NCBI RefSeq assembly: GCF_900188315.1
Contig: NZ_LT897781.1
Location: 992,001-1,056,000, forward strand
DNA from: Marinobacter sp. es.042
GTDB lineage: Bacteria > Pseudomonadota > Gammaproteobacteria > Pseudomonadales > Oleiphilaceae
DNA length: 64,000 nucleotides
Direction of reading: 5' to 3'
How positions within the stretch are numbered: position 1 is the stretch's first letter; every line of letters starts with the position of its first letter. Below the pieces are notes generated by a model, which saw only the letters and a list, made by a program, of their open reading frames with translations, searched no databases and was not told where the DNA came from. Below are positions 51,274 through 60,600 of the stretch, piece by piece. The position numbers and the translations under genes are program-made.

Positions 51274-52427
51274 GTACGCTCCTGAATTGGCTTTACAATA
51301 CTATTGTCTACGCTCACGTTTGGGGAGATGAGATCGGCGATCTGGTTAATCTGAGTGTTAACTGAGAATAATTCTTCGACCCTTGACCTAGCCGCCCTTG
51401 AGTGTCGATTGCGTAAATCTGCATTATTCACATAATTTGTCCATATACTCGCCAGCGTCTCATAGTCTCCGGGCTGAATATAATAACCACAAACTTCGTC
51501 TTCGATGGTCTCGGCCAGGCCCTGTAAGTTCGAGACGACGAGGGGAAGTCCTGATGCCATCATCTCTATACTCGACATGGTAAACGAATCCCAGCCAGTT
51601 GAGGCGATTGTTCCTAAATAGGCAGATCGCATCAGTTGCGGCATGTCGGACCTGTAGCCGCCGAAAGTTACGTGATCTTTTGCCTTCGACGATTGAAGCA
51701 TTGCCTCATAAATTTGGCTTTGATCTCCTTCATCGCCGCAGATTAAAAGATGGATATCTTCCAATTGCTGCCTCCGCTCTAATTCAAGCATCGCGCTGAT
51801 AAGGACTCGGACACCCTTTCGTTCTTCCATATGGCCCGAATAAATTACTATTTTGCGCGTGCGGGGAATATCAAAAATGCTATGAGTGTAGCCGTCCTCA
51901 GATGTGGGAACATAAACAGATGTGTCCACACCCAAAGGAATAACGGTGGTTCGGCTTTTAGGTATCCCTCGCCCGTGTGTCGCTGTACGCTGCATTGCAC
52001 GGGACTCGAAGATGAATAAATCTGGTGAAATATTGGCCTGTAGCAGCCACTGGCAACGTTTGAGAAATAGTTTGAGCCCGCCGTTGATGGAGCTCATGCT
52101 GGCCCCCCAGTATGCCAAAATTTTTGATACCTTTGCCGCCCGGGCTACTCGTACGATTTCTGATGGTTGTGGTAAATCGAAAGCCAAGATAGTTTCGACA
52201 TTTTTCTCGTTGATAAGTTGACGAAGCGTTTTGATGTCTTCAGAAGAGTGGTAATCAATTTTTAAGACATTTTCAGAGGGCGAGAAGACCTCTTTGAAGG
52301 AAACGTATATGTTTTCTGCGGAAAAGCCTGCCTTTGAGGCGGCTTCTTCAAAAACCTTCTCCAACGTACCGATTGCATATCCAGTATTCTGTTTACAGTG
52401 GAACATAATTAGGATTGATACTGACAT
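51270..52427 (-). CDS. GT4 glycosyltransferase
   Basis: 385 residues of the GT-B fold: TTVIPLGVDTSVYVPT and KIVIYSGHMEERKGVRVLISA at the linker, then TIASTGWDSFTMSSIEMMASGLPLVVSNLQGLAETI at the donor site, where S-x-E-M replaces the more common EGxPxxxxE. The N-terminal ILIMFHCKQNTGYAIGTLEKVF is typical of family 4. It is the first gene of a two-gene minus-strand operon with the ABC flippase, which suggests it works on the same lipid-linked glycan. A 596-base gap lies upstream. Confidence 0.87.
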   Translation of the reverse strand: MSVSILIMFHCKQNTGYAIGTLEKVFEEAASKAGFSAENIYVSFKEVFSPSENVLKIDYHSSEDIKTLRQLINEKNVETILAFDLPQPSEIVRVARAAKVSKILAYWGASMSSINGGLKLFLKRCQWLLQANISPDLFIFESRAMQRTATHGRGIPKSRTTVIPLGVDTSVYVPTSEDGYTHSIFDIPRTRKIVIYSGHMEERKGVRVLISAMLELERRQQLEDIHLLICGDEGDQSQIYEAMLQSSKAKDHVTFGGYRSDMPQLMRSAYLGTIASTGWDSFTMSSIEMMASGLPLVVSNLQGLAETIEDEVCGYYIQPGDYETLASIWTNYVNNADLRNRHSRAARSRVEELFSVNTQINQIADLISPNVSVDNSIVKPIQERT

Positions 52428-53023
52428 AAAGCTACACCTGTTCCATTCCTTGAAGCGTGGCGATCTTGCGTCGACAAATTATCACGAGGCTCAGACGTGC
52501 TTGGATGCAAGAGCTGGGCAGACATCCTGATTACGGCGCCGGTACTCGCGTCGAGAACAGTATAAGGCCATCGGTAAAGATACAAAAATTTTTCAGGTGG
52601 TTACAGCGTATTCTTGACGGTTTCAAAAGCATCCTTACAACGCTTTTTCAGTAAGGTTTTACTGTTTAACCTGGCTGTACTCACGTGTGATCCTGCGACA
52701 AGACAATGAAATGGGGCAGGTCAGAACGCATGTTCCAAGGCGGCACGAGAACGGGGCGGATGAGACTGCGAACCCTCTTCCTCGCTTTAGGAATGGGCTC
52801 GGTGTGCGGGAAGGCTCCTTGAATTGCAGAGATAATCCTGTTTCGTTGTGCAGATCAGCAAGCGCTGGGGGCTGGCTTCATGCTTACCGGGACGATGAAA
52901 AAACTGTTCTACCGAGTGGAACTATTGACCTGGTCAATGCACGGGGGCTGGGAAGTAGGTCCTGTTGTTTTGTAACTTCTCCTCAATTTGAGATTAGGGG
53001 GAATCGCACTCCTCGCTCTTAAT
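52428..53023. other. long intergenic region between GT4-ABC operon and PPTase gene
   Basis: 596 bases with no gene I can support; a plus-strand open frame at 52687-53022 has no ribosome site or domain. A small CAGTAA/TTACTG hairpin lies at 52649-52664. The region should contain the promoter of the GT4-ABC operon, but no clear hexamers stand out. Confidence 0.45.
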
Positions 53024-53776
53024 TCAGACCTTGATATGGGTCAACGTAAAGATGTGTGAATTATCTATAGTGTACTGACCAATAACTTCGCGAAATCCAA
53101 CTTTTTCTGCAATTCGCAACGGCAGTAAAGCTGTAAAAAAACGATCGAGTTGATCAAACTGTAGGGCTACCTCGTGAAAATCGAAATATACACCTGCCAT
53201 TGGGAAAATGCATTTAAAAACACTTTCCTTGGCACTAAATATGAGAGTTTCTAAATGTTTAACACCATTAACGCAGTGGTTATTTTCGGCTTCTTCTGAG
53301 GATAGGATCAGCTCGGCTACGTCGATTGGTAACGGTTTATTTAGCTCTACATCAACGCCGATGCTTCGGTAATGTAGGTTAGAAGCCGCAACTGCAACGA
53401 TTAATGAGTCACAGTGGCTGATACTACCTGAAGTGCCATTCGGCCAGAGCGGTTCGCGATTTTTGCCAGGCGGAATAGGGCACGACGATATTCCCAATTC
53501 CATCAAAGCCTGTCTTGCAAGGTAGCGACCGGTTCGGAATTCAGATTTCCGCTTTTCGATGGCGTTTGAAATATAAGCTTCTTCAATCAGAAATATAGAG
53601 GGAGCCCTACGACATTCTGTAGTCGTCCGGATAATAACGTTGTTCGGCATCCGAGAAGTTAAATACTCATGAGGTTGCGGACTTTTTGTCATGTGACGTC
53701 TGGCTGATGATGTCAGTTTTTGGACCAATAACATGATTTTGCAGCAAAGTGGATTTAAAGAATCAAAAATCATCAT
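53024..53776 (-). CDS. 4'-phosphopantetheinyl transferase (Sfp type)
   Basis: Up to 250 residues; the start is uncertain, with in-frame ATGs at 53776, 53734 and 53692 and no clear ribosome site. Family motifs are present: RTGRYLARQAL, SISHCDSLIVAVAA, IGVDVELNKPL (Mg-binding Asp and Glu) and FSAKESVFKCIFP (KESxxK). It transfers the phosphopantetheine arm of CoA to carrier-domain Ser residues. It is last in the minus-strand unit led by the NRPS and should activate its two carrier domains. Linked PPTases are common in NRPS clusters. Confidence 0.87.
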   Translation of the reverse strand: MMIFDSLNPLCCKIMLLVQKLTSSARRHMTKSPQPHEYLTSRMPNNVIIRTTTECRRAPSIFLIEEAYISNAIEKRKSEFRTGRYLARQALMELGISSCPIPPGKNREPLWPNGTSGSISHCDSLIVAVAASNLHYRSIGVDVELNKPLPIDVAELILSSEEAENNHCVNGVKHLETLIFSAKESVFKCIFPMAGVYFDFHEVALQFDQLDRFFTALLPLRIAEKVGFREVIGQYTIDNSHIFTLTHIKV

Positions 53777-53836
53777 CGGTCTTGATGGAAAACTCTAAGC
53801 GATTGGTTGCAGTGCCTACTGCGATCAGAATATCTG

Positions 53837-54703
53837 TCAAATTGTTGCTCTCATCTTTAACCAAGAGCGCCATAAACCGGATTTGAATGAATCTCGAACT
53901 TCAGACCGACCAACTGGATGAGGCGCAATATTGAAGGGACTCATCAGTTTTCTGGCACGGTGATTAAAGTTCAGAGCTCTTCTTAGCATCATCGAGTTGC
54001 GTGTATTGAATATCACTGACATAGAGATCGAAATATCGTCAGGGCCGTTCTTGACGTGGTGCCCCGAGACAAATGGGATGTGCAGTGCCTCTCCTGGCCG
54101 GAAATCAAAACAGGTGAACAGACGTTCCTTTTCATTACTCCATTGTAAGTCAGTACTAGCATAAGACATGTAGGCCTCTCGGCTCGCGTCTGAAACTACT
54201 CTAGTGTCCCACGGTTCTGCCACAAAAACTTTTTTGGAACCCCTGAACTGGAACAGAAAGGTGGAGTATCGATCGATATGAAACGGCGTGATGCTATTTG
54301 GAGAGGCAATGAATAAGTACAAGGTTGGCATGAAAATCCTTCTTTTGGGGTCACGCTTGGCAACCAGCTCTTCAATGCTTTCCATGATTCTCTGGTAAAT
54401 CGGTTGAAAGACAGGGTCGACTTCTGGCGAATTGACCATTATCAGCGAATTCGATTGTTTGAGGTCTCTTAGCGTGCTCTCCAGAGATAAGTCTGTGTCG
54501 TTTTTCTTGAAAGCGGCCTCAAAATTATCCTGTGTACTCAGTCTAGAGTTTTTATAGAAAACCTGCTCCTTCGGCAGACGCAGGAGCGTTTCCTTCAAGG
54601 AGTCCAGGGTCAGTGCTTCGTTGTCCAGAAGGGTATGTTGCAGTTTAAACGGCGAGACATCCAGTTCCTGCTCATCAAGTTGGTCCAAAAAGACACCGGC
54701 CAT
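53837..54703 (-). CDS. cupin/JmjC-like Fe(II)/2-oxoglutarate oxygenase
   Basis: 288 residues. A double-stranded beta-helix has the iron-binding triad HxD in ITPFHIDRYSTFLFQFRG and the distal His in GEALHIPFVSGHHVKNG. KKVFVAEPWD lies between, as in cupin-8/JmjC-like hydroxylases. Such enzymes hydroxylate amino-acid side chains of proteins or of carrier-bound peptides. Between the acyltransferase and the PPTase genes on the NRPS strand, the natural reading is a tailoring oxygenase for the peptide (inference). No close functional homologue can be named from the sequence. Confidence 0.78.
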   Translation of the reverse strand: MAGVFLDQLDEQELDVSPFKLQHTLLDNEALTLDSLKETLLRLPKEQVFYKNSRLSTQDNFEAAFKKNDTDLSLESTLRDLKQSNSLIMVNSPEVDPVFQPIYQRIMESIEELVAKRDPKRRIFMPTLYLFIASPNSITPFHIDRYSTFLFQFRGSKKVFVAEPWDTRVVSDASREAYMSYASTDLQWSNEKERLFTCFDFRPGEALHIPFVSGHHVKNGPDDISISMSVIFNTRNSMMLRRALNFNHRARKLMSPFNIAPHPVGRSEVRDSFKSGLWRSWLKMRATI

Positions 54704-54758
54704 AGCTTTTTTCTCCTTGCTGTATGTTAACTATGATGGCATTTATCGCGACCGGAGT

Positions 54759-55910
54759 TCAGCCTTTTATACGAGAAATTGTCTGATCTCCCAGGGACGG
54801 TCGTAGGACCCGGGGCTTCAACAATTTGCGCATTGGCTCTTCTACGAATCGATAAGTCATAGCTGATAGTCCTATAACCACGACGAGCATCATTGTTATT
54901 ACGGCGAATTGAGCGAATAGGGGGAGGTCCTGATGGGCTGGCGTGCCAGTAAAGAATTGTGTCCCTTCTTTTAAAAGGTCTATTAGCAGCCAGTGTACAA
55001 GATAAATTGAGTATGAAATCTTTCCGAAATAGAGAAGCAGGGGATGGTTAAATACGTGGTGGCTTTCTTTCGGTAAACGAGATGCACACAGTACTAACCA
55101 GAAAAAGCTAACAACTGAAATCACGCCTGGGCCCGGGACGGCCAGTATAACGAGGTTTAGTATGAAAACAGGCAACAGATGTTTTGAGGATGCAAGGCGC
55201 GCGATGCTGCCCATCTGATACAAGCGGAAGGCTATGATGCCCAGAGTGGCCTCACAGAGGCACCTTACGAGCATTGGCCAACCAGCATAATAAAGCCCAA
55301 GGTCACCAAAATACGACTCAATGGCGACAAGGGGTATGAGGGCCAGAGCAGCGACGAAGAAATATGTTTGCTTCTGAAGGCGAAGCAATGGCTGCAACAG
55401 AAATGGTAGGAAAAAATACATAATCCACTCGGCACTGATAGACCAGGCCGGTTCATTCCAATAGGTGGCCCAGTGAAGAGTCTGTACCAATAGCAGGTTC
55501 GTGACCAAGGTTTCAACGCTTTGTTTGCCGGTAAATGGGGCAGCGAGGTTCTCCATTCCCGATGCATCGAAATAGCTGAGAAACCATTGCAGGCCTTCAA
55601 AGCCAACGAAGAGCAGAAGCATGAACAGGTGCAAAGGATAAATGCGGGCGAACCGGGATTGAATGAAATCGCGATATTGCGGGCCAGTTATTCTAATCCG
55701 GAAGGTGTCATGATAAATGTAGGCCAGCACAAAGCCGCTGAGCATAAAAAATAGGTCAACCCATAGGTACGACTTTTCAAACAGGCGAGTAGGAGTAATC
55801 GCTGCAACATCAGGCATGGCGACAAACATAAAGTGATGCCACACCACGAAGATGGCGGCAATACCTCGAAGGGAAGTAAGCGCGGTTAATTCCGGTTTGC
55901 GTGCATGCAT
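54759..55910 (-). CDS. acyltransferase 3 (OafA/YrhL family)
   Basis: 383 residues, with about ten membrane segments. The family start LTSLRGIAAIFVVWHHFMF holds the conserved R and catalytic-type His, and LWVDLFFMLSGFVLAYIYHD, RFARIYPLHLFMLLL and WSISAEWIMYFFLPFLL follow. These enzymes O-acylate sugars or lipids at the membrane. It sits between the exosortase-associated hydrolase 1 gene (5 bases upstream) and the cupin gene. It may acylate the exopolysaccharide or the peptide product. Confidence 0.9.
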   Translation of the reverse strand: MHARKPELTALTSLRGIAAIFVVWHHFMFVAMPDVAAITPTRLFEKSYLWVDLFFMLSGFVLAYIYHDTFRIRITGPQYRDFIQSRFARIYPLHLFMLLLFVGFEGLQWFLSYFDASGMENLAAPFTGKQSVETLVTNLLLVQTLHWATYWNEPAWSISAEWIMYFFLPFLLQPLLRLQKQTYFFVAALALIPLVAIESYFGDLGLYYAGWPMLVRCLCEATLGIIAFRLYQMGSIARLASSKHLLPVFILNLVILAVPGPGVISVVSFFWLVLCASRLPKESHHVFNHPLLLYFGKISYSIYLVHWLLIDLLKEGTQFFTGTPAHQDLPLFAQFAVITMMLVVVIGLSAMTYRFVEEPMRKLLKPRVLRPSLGDQTISRIKG

Positions 55911-55915
55911 AGACT

Positions 55916-56803
55916 TTATCTGTGGGCGACCTCATCCTGTTTAGTTATGGGATCTGGAGGTTGCCTCATCAGATCCTTAACCCAATTTGTGATGGACTCG
56001 ACGACGGCATTTCTGTCCTCGGGTTCTGAGAGGATGTGAGTCGCATAGGGTTTGTGGAGCACGGTCAGGTTGTCGCCGAAGGTGACGGGTTTGAAACAGT
56101 CCTCAAATTGCTTCTCGTAGACATAATAATCATTGCCAAAGAAAACATAGAGCATGTCCAGCCCTCGGCGATTCAGTGTCTGAAGGCCTTGTTTGACTTC
56201 GTCCCGAGGGGGGTAGTTCGCAAAGTTTGGCACTTCCAGAAAACGTTCATCAATACCGGAAACCTCAACTCCCTTTTTTACTTTTCTTAGTCCCAGCTTT
56301 CGCAATACAAAATTGGCCCAGCGGGAGAGGGATAGCAGTTTCGGACCATAGTGCAGGACGTAACTCTTCCATGTCATGTAACAGTATCCGTCGAGTTGTA
56401 CGGTGCCAATTACCCTTTGATCACTGAGTGCTGTCCGGTAAGAAGCGAAGGCTCCGGAACACAGTCCATACAGAATAAAGCGCTCAAACTGTTTCGTTTG
56501 ACCAAGATAGTCCATGACTTCCTGTACTTCTTCGACCGCTGCTTGGGCAGCAGTCAAGTTACCGCGACGTGCTTCGCTGTCGCCGATTCCGGAAAAATCG
56601 AATCGAAAGGTTGAAACACCTGCCTTGGTGGAAAGCGCTCGAGCTAACGTAACCGATAGGCGGCACGAACCTACGCGATGGATTACGCCGGAGTTCAGCA
56701 GGATAACTGCGGTTCCTGGGTGTGCTCTCTGAGCCGGATCGGGCTCAGAGAGCACACCAACCAAAGGCAGGTGGTCACCGATCATTACAGCCTGTTCGCG
56801 CAT
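55916..56803 (-). CDS. alpha/beta hydrolase, exosortase-A-system-associated type 1
   Basis: 295 residues from the ATG at 56803 (MREQAVMIGDHLPLVG), with AAGGAG 5 bases upstream; a longer frame to 56851 overlaps the upstream gene. The alpha/beta-hydrolase core has ILLNSGVIHRVGSCRLSVTLARAL, FRFDFSGIGDSE and the nucleophile elbow YGLCSGAFAS (Ser within GLCSGA). The combination VIHRVGSCRL and GLCSGA is the pattern of the hydrolase 1 family linked to exosortase A (TIGR03100 type). With hydrolase 2 it may release or edit the product of the upstream NRPS, which lacks a thioesterase. Confidence 0.85.
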   Translation of the reverse strand: MREQAVMIGDHLPLVGVLSEPDPAQRAHPGTAVILLNSGVIHRVGSCRLSVTLARALSTKAGVSTFRFDFSGIGDSEARRGNLTAAQAAVEEVQEVMDYLGQTKQFERFILYGLCSGAFASYRTALSDQRVIGTVQLDGYCYMTWKSYVLHYGPKLLSLSRWANFVLRKLGLRKVKKGVEVSGIDERFLEVPNFANYPPRDEVKQGLQTLNRRGLDMLYVFFGNDYYVYEKQFEDCFKPVTFGDNLTVLHKPYATHILSEPEDRNAVVESITNWVKDLMRQPPDPITKQDEVAHR

Positions 56804-56816
56804 GCTTGCTCCTTGT

Positions 56817-57605
56817 TTACCGTAGCATCGGTTTGCTGAAATAGTGCTCAATGGCGTCTATAACGGGCTTGGGCCAGAGGATACCGCCAACATGATCCAC
56901 GTAATTCCAGTCGTGAGGAGCCGGCGCCAGCTTGTAGTAGAAGTCTTCTTGTTGGGATAACTGCTCCTTCAGCGCTGCAAAAGAAGCTGACTCGTGGGAA
57001 ACAATCTGTGCGATGGAGCCAGGTATTGAGGGAATGATTTCATTTAGGCGCCAGTCTGAAAGGGTTTCCTGAAAGGCGGGCGGCATCGCAAAACCGTTGA
57101 AGTGCAGGGAGCCATCGGCCTCCAGAATACGAGATCGGCTACCCTGACTTTGGGCCAGGAGGATGTCGGATCTGATGCTTGCAACGTATTCTGCCCCATC
57201 CGTTATTGGGTCCCAGAAGACGAGCCGGGAAACCTGTTTATGTTGGCTTGCCGCCTTGGCTGCAACCAAGGCACCCAAGCGCAGACCCACCAGAGTGACT
57301 TTGGGTACGACGGCCATATCCATGACTTCCTGAATAGCGTGACCGACATCTTCTACCCAGTTGTCGGCGGTGACTCCGTTAAGGTCTCCTGCTGAATCTC
57401 CAGTACCGCGGTAATCGAACCGTAGCACCGGGTATCCAAGATTTGCCAGGTTTAGTGCGAGCCGCCGCATTGATTTATGAGCTCTCAGGTATTCCTGGCC
57501 GAATGGGTTGCATAGAACGATAGCCTCATTTCGATTTGCGTTGCATCGGGGGTGAAACAACCCGAACAGATAACTTTCAGACGGACCAAAGTAAAACGCT
57601 TCCAA
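56817..57605 (-). CDS. alpha/beta hydrolase, exosortase-A-system-associated type 2
   Basis: 262 residues. CNPFGQEYLRAHKSMRRLALNLA, VLRFDYRGTGDSAGD and VTLVGLRLGALVAAKAA identify the hydrolase 2 family of exosortase A loci (TIGR03101 type). The usual Ser nucleophile is replaced: the elbow reads GLRLGA, so classical esterase activity is doubtful. DHVGGILWPKPVIDAI near the end may hold the His-bearing loop. It lies 80 bases after the NRPS stop and 13 bases before hydrolase 1, so the three are probably one operon. Confidence 0.85.
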   Translation of the reverse strand: MEAFYFGPSESYLFGLFHPRCNANRNEAIVLCNPFGQEYLRAHKSMRRLALNLANLGYPVLRFDYRGTGDSAGDLNGVTADNWVEDVGHAIQEVMDMAVVPKVTLVGLRLGALVAAKAASQHKQVSRLVFWDPITDGAEYVASIRSDILLAQSQGSRSRILEADGSLHFNGFAMPPAFQETLSDWRLNEIIPSIPGSIAQIVSHESASFAALKEQLSQQEDFYYKLAPAPHDWNYVDHVGGILWPKPVIDAIEHYFSKPMLR

Positions 57606-57685
57606 TAGTCACTCCTAGATACTACCGTTCTGCCTGACCGATACGGGCCTTTGTTTTTTTCTGCCCCTGAACTTTAGTGATGTCA

Positions 57686-60600
57686 TCACTCGGGTCCAAA
57701 CAGCCTTCTGAAGACATTCTTTCTGTGTTTTTTAGGTTTTGTATTTGACTCGGCCCTGGGCTCTTCGGTGTTCGATGCCGGAAGCTTTTGCTCTACCAGC
57801 TTGGCCAGTTGCTCGAGGGTGTTCACCCAAAGATCCTGGGGCATCAGTTTAGCGCCGGTCATATGCTCAATATCCACGATGACCTTAAGAGCGAGCAGGG
57901 AATGGCCGCCGACCTCCAGAAACTGATCATCCAATGCTATTTCGTCAATTTGGAGTACTGTTTTCCAGATTGAGATCAATTGCCCTTCCGTTTTCGTTGG
58001 TTCCCGATTCTCAGCTTTTTTGGTGGCAGGGCCGCTCTTGGTCTGCATCAAAAGCTTTCGATTGACCTTACCTGAGGGCAGCAACGGCAAATGATCGTGG
58101 GCCGTGAATAATTGGGGCATCATATAGTCAGGCAGGGAGTGTCTGAGGTGCTTGCGTAACTCGCTGCTTGTCGGCTTCTCGTCCCTTGAATAGACAATAT
58201 GAGCGATGAGTCGCTGGTCATCTGCCTCAAAAGTTTGTACAACCACGGCTGCGTCTGCGATGGCTGGGTGTACCCGAAGCTTGATCTCAATTTCTTCCAG
58301 CTCGATGCGGTACCCGCGAACCTTGACCTGGTTATCGATACGGTCGCCGAACTCAATTTGGCCGTCCCATGTCCAGCGCGCTAAATCACCCGTGCGGTAG
58401 AGGTGCTGGCCATTGGAAAACCGTATGAACCGCTCGGCGGTCTGCTCCGGGTTGCCTCGGTAACCATTGGCCAGACCGGCCCCACTAATGCATAGTTCGC
58501 CATAAACACCCAGCGGCATTGTGTTGCCCTGTTCATCCAAGACATGCAACTGTGTATTGGCAAGAGGCCTACCAATCAGTATGCGCGGCAATGCCCCTTC
58601 ACCCCTGCCGGGAGGGATGCGGTAACAGCTGGTCCAGACGGTGGCTTCGGTCGGGCCGTACATATTCCAGAGTTCGACGCCTCTCTGGACCAGTAGATTG
58701 GCAAGATCGGCCGGCAATTTCTCGCCCCCTATAAGCCCCTTCAGGGGCTCCTGGATTGTAAGGTCCACGTTCATCAATAACCGCCAGGTGGCCGGCGTCG
58801 CCTGCAGGGTCGTAATCCCATGCTGCTCAATCAACGACTTGAGCTGATAAGGGTCACTACTCTGGTTTGTCGTCGCGATGACCACTGTCGCGCCCACACT
58901 GAGCGGCAGAAATAGTTCCAGCAGTGAGATGTCGAAGGCCAGGGTGGTGATGGCCAGTAATTGGTCTTTCTCACCAAGGCCGGGCTTCTCAGCAACTGCC
59001 ATAAGAAAGTTGTGTAGTGCGCCATGACTGATTTCAACGCCCTTGGGAACGCCGGTGGAGCCAGAAGTGAATATGACATAGGCCAGTTGTTCGCTCTGTA
59101 ATGCGAACGTGACGGGGCTTTCATCATATTCGTGACTCGCCTGAGTTTCGGCATCCAATAACAGGGTTTTCGTATCCTGTACGAGGTTCGTCGTAACCAG
59201 GTTGGAACAAGTTACGAGTAAACGGGCTTGTGCTACTTCCAGGATCAACCGGATACGTTCGTCGGGATAACTCGCATCCAGCGGCACATAAGCGGCCCCT
59301 AATTTCCAGATTGCTATGATAGCGGCTGGCATATCGACATTGCGTTCCAGCAGAAGGGCCACTACGTCACCCTGCTGAACCCCTCTTGAGGCGAAGAATC
59401 TCGCCAACTGGTTAGACCGCTGGTCAAGTTCTTGGAAACTGAAGGCGTTCTCCCCTGAGCGGCAGCTTACTTTATCGGGGTGCGCTGTAACTTGTTGCTC
59501 AAAAGCTGACAAGAATCCCTCACCAAAAGCCCATTCGCGCGCGGTGTTGTTCCAGTCAGATATCCTGCTTTTCTCGTCCTCGCTGGCGCAAACCAGCCGC
59601 TGGAGGTTAATCTCGTCCTGTTCCTCTGAAAGCACCTTGATACTATCCTTAAAGCTCTCTACGAATCCTTCGATCGTGGCCTGCCGGAATAGCTCAATGG
59701 GATATTCAAAGCCTGCCTCAATGCCCTCCCGTTGTCGCTTGAACCAGACGTCGAGGTCCGTTTCTACTCCAGTCCGATCGAGGTTTATCTGGGATCTTTG
59801 AATACCCTCCATCTGATCTTGCCGGTTTCTGACGTCCTGATAGTTGAAGAGCGTCTGGGCTATGGGATTCCTTGCTGAATCGCGCGGTGGGTTGATGGTT
59901 CGTACAAGTGTTTCAAAGGGTACATCCTGGTGGTCGATTGCAGTGAGTACTGTTTCTTTGACGTGTTGAACGAGTTCGTCAAACGATTGATCTTGCGAGA
60001 TCCGGAAGCGGCATACCAGTAAGTTTATGAACGGTCCGACCAGGCCACTTAACTCATCCTCGTTTCGCGCGTAGACAGGCACATTGATGATCAGGTCTGA
60101 TTGTCGACTAAAGCGGTGTAGCATCAAGACGTACAATGACATCAGCACCAGAAAGAGAGTGGTTTGATGACGTACCGCCAGGGTTTCAAGCGTTTTTGTG
60201 GTTGCCTCATCGATTTCAAACTTGATCCCTTTGGAGCGGTGCGGCTGAACATGAGGCCGGTCAAAATCAAGAGGCAAACTCAGGATTGGTAAATCCCCGG
60301 CTAACTTCTGTTTCCAGTAGTTCAGTTGTGCCTCCAACGCCTCGCTTTGCAGCCACTCCTGTTGCCAGATTGCGAAATCTTGAAACTGCACGGGCAGGTC
60401 GGCTAGGGGGTTCTCCAAACCTTTGGTGTAGGCATTGTATAGGGCACACATTTCCTTTAGCAGCAGGTCAAATGACCAGCCATCGAACACCAAGTGATGG
60501 ATCAGTAGGAACAGGACATGATCTTGTTCAGACACTTGAATTAATTTCGCTTTGAATAACGGGCCTGACTCGATGTTGAAGCTTGTTGAAACTTCGGTCA

